DNA of 64,000 bases from contig NZ_CP111121.1 in the NCBI RefSeq assembly GCF_026314945.1, positions 1,116,001-1,180,000 on the forward strand. The letters run 5' to 3'. The position numbers and the translations under genes were made by a program. The notes below the pieces were generated by a model. The model worked only from the letters and a program-made list of their open reading frames with translations, had not been told where the DNA came from and searched no databases. The DNA comes from Chryseobacterium fluminis. GTDB taxonomy: Bacteria; Bacteroidota; Bacteroidia; Flavobacteriales; Weeksellaceae. Shown here piece by piece: positions 61,830 through 64,000 of this stretch; the stretch's first letter is position 1, and each line of letters opens with the position of its first letter.

Positions 61830-62708
61830 ATGATTTTAATAACAACACCAACAGGAAACACAGGTTCAATAATTCTGCAACAATTGGTAGAGCAAAGCCA
61901 ACAGGTGAGAATTTTTGTTAGAGATCCTAAAAAAATATTAGCCAACATTTTAGAAAAAGTAGAAGTAGCCACAGGTTCTTTGCTGAATGAATCTGAATTC
62001 ACAGAAGCATTACAAGGCTGTGATACTCTTTATTTTTGTGTTCCTCAAAGCAATACACAAAGAGATGTAAATGCTTACTACGAAGAATTTGCTACAGTAG
62101 CTTCAAAAGCAATCAAAAATGCAGGTACAAAAAGAGTTGTTTATTTATCCGGCGGCGGCAAAGAAAGTAATTTACAGGCTGGTCTTATAACAGCACTGCA
62201 TATAGGCGAAGACATCATCAGTCAATCCGGAGCATCAGTAAGGGCATTGCGTTGCCCGGTCTTCTTTGAAACCCTTTTGTATCAGACTGTATCCCTAAAA
62301 AAATCAGGAACATTTTTTTTGCCCATTGACGGAGATTACAAAGCGCCACAAATCGCAGTAAAAGATATCGCATCAAAAGCAGTAGAATTACTAATTGACA
62401 AAACCTGGACAGGTATTGAAGGGTTAACAGTTCAAGGTCCGGCAGATTTAAGCTATAATGAGATTGCTTTACAAATGAGTGAATTAACAGGAAAGTCTAT
62501 TCGTTTTCAACAAGTTTCAAAAGGAGACTATATAAAAACGCTTTTGGAAGACCATCATACAAGTGAAGCATTTGCAAACTCTCTGACCGATATGCTAAAG
62601 GCAATTGGTAACGGCTTGTATGACACAGAACCGAGAACAGAGGCATCTACAACACCGACAACAATTAAAGAATGGATGAGTGATAATTTAGTTTCTAAAA
62701 TAAAATAA
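61830..62708 (+). CDS. NmrA-like NAD(P)-binding protein
   Basis: A 292-residue atypical SDR. The cofactor loop 'MILITTPTGNTGSIILQQL' is at the very start. The catalytic SDR Tyr-x-x-x-Lys motif is not apparent, as is usual for NmrA/HSCARG-type proteins, which act as redox sensors or quinone reductases. 'ESNLQAGLITALHIGEDIIS' and 'LRCPVFFETLL' are typical NmrA-family segments. A 4-bp spaced start after a short leader makes the ATG at 61830 likely. Confidence 0.85.
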   Translation: MILITTPTGNTGSIILQQLVEQSQQVRIFVRDPKKILANILEKVEVATGSLLNESEFTEALQGCDTLYFCVPQSNTQRDVNAYYEEFATVASKAIKNAGTKRVVYLSGGGKESNLQAGLITALHIGEDIISQSGASVRALRCPVFFETLLYQTVSLKKSGTFFLPIDGDYKAPQIAVKDIASKAVELLIDKTWTGIEGLTVQGPADLSYNEIALQMSELTGKSIRFQQVSKGDYIKTLLEDHHTSEAFANSLTDMLKAIGNGLYDTEPRTEASTTPTTIKEWMSDNLVSKIK

Positions 62709-62886
62709 AATAAAGCTAAATATAAAAAACATTTGAAATGGCATTGTTACTTGGCCTTGCGTTTTTATTACCGCAATTCTCTTACTTCCTGTTGTGAGGT
62801 TTGTAAATAAAATTTTGGTCGGTGTTTAGAAAATAAAATGAATATCTGGAAATCAAAACGGCTTTTAAAGGCAGTCACAAATAAAA
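62709..62886. other. Intergenic region with a possible gene remnant
   Basis: Between the NmrA-like and SDR genes there are 274 bp in all. A 19-codon hydrophobic frame starting ATG at 62738 looks like the end of a membrane protein. No complete gene is seen. Confidence 0.35.
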
Positions 62887-62922
62887 AAGCATTGATTTGA
62901 CCATAACGCCAAATCAATGCTT
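62887..62922 (-). terminator. Terminator after the SDR gene at 62983
   Basis: AAGCATTGATTTG and CAAATCAATGCTT form a perfect 13-bp stem with a 10-nt loop. On the minus strand it is followed by TTTTTT, as for an intrinsic terminator of the SDR gene. Confidence 0.8.
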
Positions 62923-62982
62923 CCTTAAGCTCTAATGCTAAAGACTCTAAGTCATCCCAGACAGTTTTAAGTTATCACAGCA

Positions 62983-63756
62983 TTAAACGGTTGGTGATGA
63001 GCCACCATCTACAGAAATATTGGCTCCAGTAATATATTGCGCTTCCGAAGAGGCAAGAAATGCAACTGCGTTGGCTACCTCCTCAGGTTCTGACATTCTT
63101 CCTAGCGGTACTCCAACGGTATCAATAATACTTTGAAAAGTTTCCTCAAAACTCGACCCTGATTTCTGAGCAATATTTTCTATAAACTCATTCATCAGTG
63201 GTGTTCTGACAACACCTGGAGAAACAATGTTCACTCTGATTCCTTGGGGTCCTAACTCATTAGCCAATGCTTTGCTATATGCATTCAAGGCAGCCTTGGC
63301 AGATGAATAGGACATGGTCATGTCCCAAATCGGTTGTTTTGCTGCGCCAGTAGATATATTGATTATTGTGCCTTCTTTTTGATGAAGCATAGTGGGTAAT
63401 AGCGCTTTATTGATTCTTACCACTGACATAAAATTGAGTTCCCAGTCTTTGAACCAATCCTCATCTTCCAATGTGCTGAAACCACCTCCCGGACCTAAAT
63501 TGGCTCCTGCATTATTAACAATAATGTCTATTCTTCCATACTTTTCCAATATCTGTTTTGCAATATTTGCTGCACTGTCTGCCTTAGTAAGGTCAGCGGC
63601 AATAAAGTGATGGTTATCAGATTGGTTTTTTGCTTCTGTACGAGCAGTTGTTACAACTAATGCTCCCCATGCACTCAATTTGTCAGCAATAGATTTTCCT
63701 ATTCCTTTTGTACCGCCTGTGAGCAGGGCTACTTTTCCTTTTAAAGAATCATACAT
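62983..63756 (-). CDS. Short-chain dehydrogenase/reductase
   Basis: A 257-residue classical SDR. TGGTKGIG is at about residues 14-21, NNAGAN near residue 82, the serine in 'IINISTGAA', and the YSSAKAA catalytic motif near residue 150. The C-terminal 'YITGANISVDGG' is the usual end of FabG-like SDRs. It is divergent from the HxlR gene at 63877, which probably regulates it. Substrate unknown. Confidence 0.9.
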   Translation of the reverse strand: MYDSLKGKVALLTGGTKGIGKSIADKLSAWGALVVTTARTEAKNQSDNHHFIAADLTKADSAANIAKQILEKYGRIDIIVNNAGANLGPGGGFSTLEDEDWFKDWELNFMSVVRINKALLPTMLHQKEGTIINISTGAAKQPIWDMTMSYSSAKAALNAYSKALANELGPQGIRVNIVSPGVVRTPLMNEFIENIAQKSGSSFEETFQSIIDTVGVPLGRMSEPEEVANAVAFLASSEAQYITGANISVDGGSSPTV

Positions 63757-63805
63757 ATTTTAAATTATATTTTAAGATTAAGTTGCAAATCTATTTCCAT
63801 TACTT

Positions 63806-63813
63806 TACTTTTG
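63806..63813 (+). promoter_or_regulatory. Possible -7 box of the HxlR gene at 63877
   Basis: TACTTTTG matches TAnnTTTG on the plus strand, 63 bp before the ATG. Confidence 0.4.
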
Positions 63814-63876
63814 CAAGTAGTTACACGATTGTATACTATAGACATCGATGTAACTTTAATTGACAATCAATTATTT

Positions 63877-64000
63877 ATGAATAAAGAAAAAGTTGAAAAA
63901 CCGGAAAATAAATGTGAGCTTCAGAAAATTCTGGACATTATCGGAGGAAAATGGTCAATGTCAATTATTTATGCGCTGATCCCTGAGAAGAGACGTTTCA
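63877..64000 (+). CDS. HxlR-family regulator, N-terminal fragment
   Basis: The first 41 codons are present and the gene runs off the right edge. 'CELQKILDIIGGKWSMSIIYAL' is the start of an HxlR winged helix, including the redox-sensitive-type N-terminal Cys. It is divergent from the SDR gene at 62983 and is the likely regulator of it. Confidence 0.85.
   Translation, partial: MNKEKVEKPENKCELQKILDIIGGKWSMSIIYALIPEKRRF

Noticed and set aside
1..64000. Insertion sequences, integrase, tRNA genes and attachment sites
   Set aside because: No transposase or tyrosine/serine recombinase, no tRNA and no convincing att pair was recognised, so the element ends probably lie outside the window.

Overview
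The window looks like part of an integrative conjugative element (ICE, CTnDOT-type transfer machinery) from a Bacteroidota flavobacterium, most like Chryseobacterium or Elizabethkingia. The evidence is a complete-looking tra block (traN fragment to traE), a traA/mobA/mobB/mobC/rteC backbone, TopB, a DUF3945 protein and a helix-turn-helix protein, together with a SusC/SusD pair and many promoters of the Bacteroidota form TAnnTTTG. Genus is inference from gene style; no rRNA or tRNA gene was seen.

Layout. 1-7150 (minus): traN (5' end only), traM, traL, traK, traJ, traI, traG, traF, traE, the mating-pair/type IV secretion block. 7413-9442 (plus): an AraC regulator and an FAD monooxygenase that interrupt the tra block. 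9527-11329 (minus): a TraD-like protein, a DUF3408 protein and the ParA-like TraA. 11330-11975: a palindrome-rich gap, the best oriT candidate. 11976-13704 (plus): mobA and mobB relaxase. 13822-15730: a short-chain dehydrogenase and AraC cassette. 15980-17980: mobC coupling protein. 18031-18876 (minus): rteC. 19152-21852: an SDR, alpha/beta hydrolase and AraC cassette. 22004-33102: a TPR-AraC regulator, two very small genes, a MauE-like redox membrane protein, a small Cys-containing secreted DUF6520-like protein, then an S9 peptidase/SusD/SusC operon with a long structured leader (33103-33640).

33741-48282 is a strongly AT-rich accessory island that looks like a defence or toxin island. It holds a six-gene run in which four proteins carry an Rx4H motif typical of HEPN RNases and a fifth (frameshifted) has a related Rx3H motif; a membrane protein; a protein built of nine 8-residue GG(L/M)STSQY repeats; an AbiH-family protein; a PIN-like protein; an HNH nuclease; a coupled pair of unknown proteins; a frameshifted membrane protein; and a zeta-like kinase toxin with a small partner. 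I consider the HEPN run the best candidate for an undescribed system.

48338-52374 (minus) returns to ICE backbone (TopB, DUF3945, HTH). 52520-53057 is a broken nuclease-like remnant bracketed by a 12-bp direct repeat. 53103-64000 is a cargo or chromosomal tail: an MFS/HlyD/TolC efflux operon with a divergent AraC gene, then small stress and detoxification genes (VOC, AraC, DinB, VOC, HxlR, Crp/Fnr, NmrA, SDR, HxlR).

A recurring theme is a regulator next to a redox or transport target, with 21-22 bp direct repeats in front of three of the target promoters. These are good operator candidates for the adjacent AraC-family proteins. All family assignments are by reading motifs; no database search was possible.
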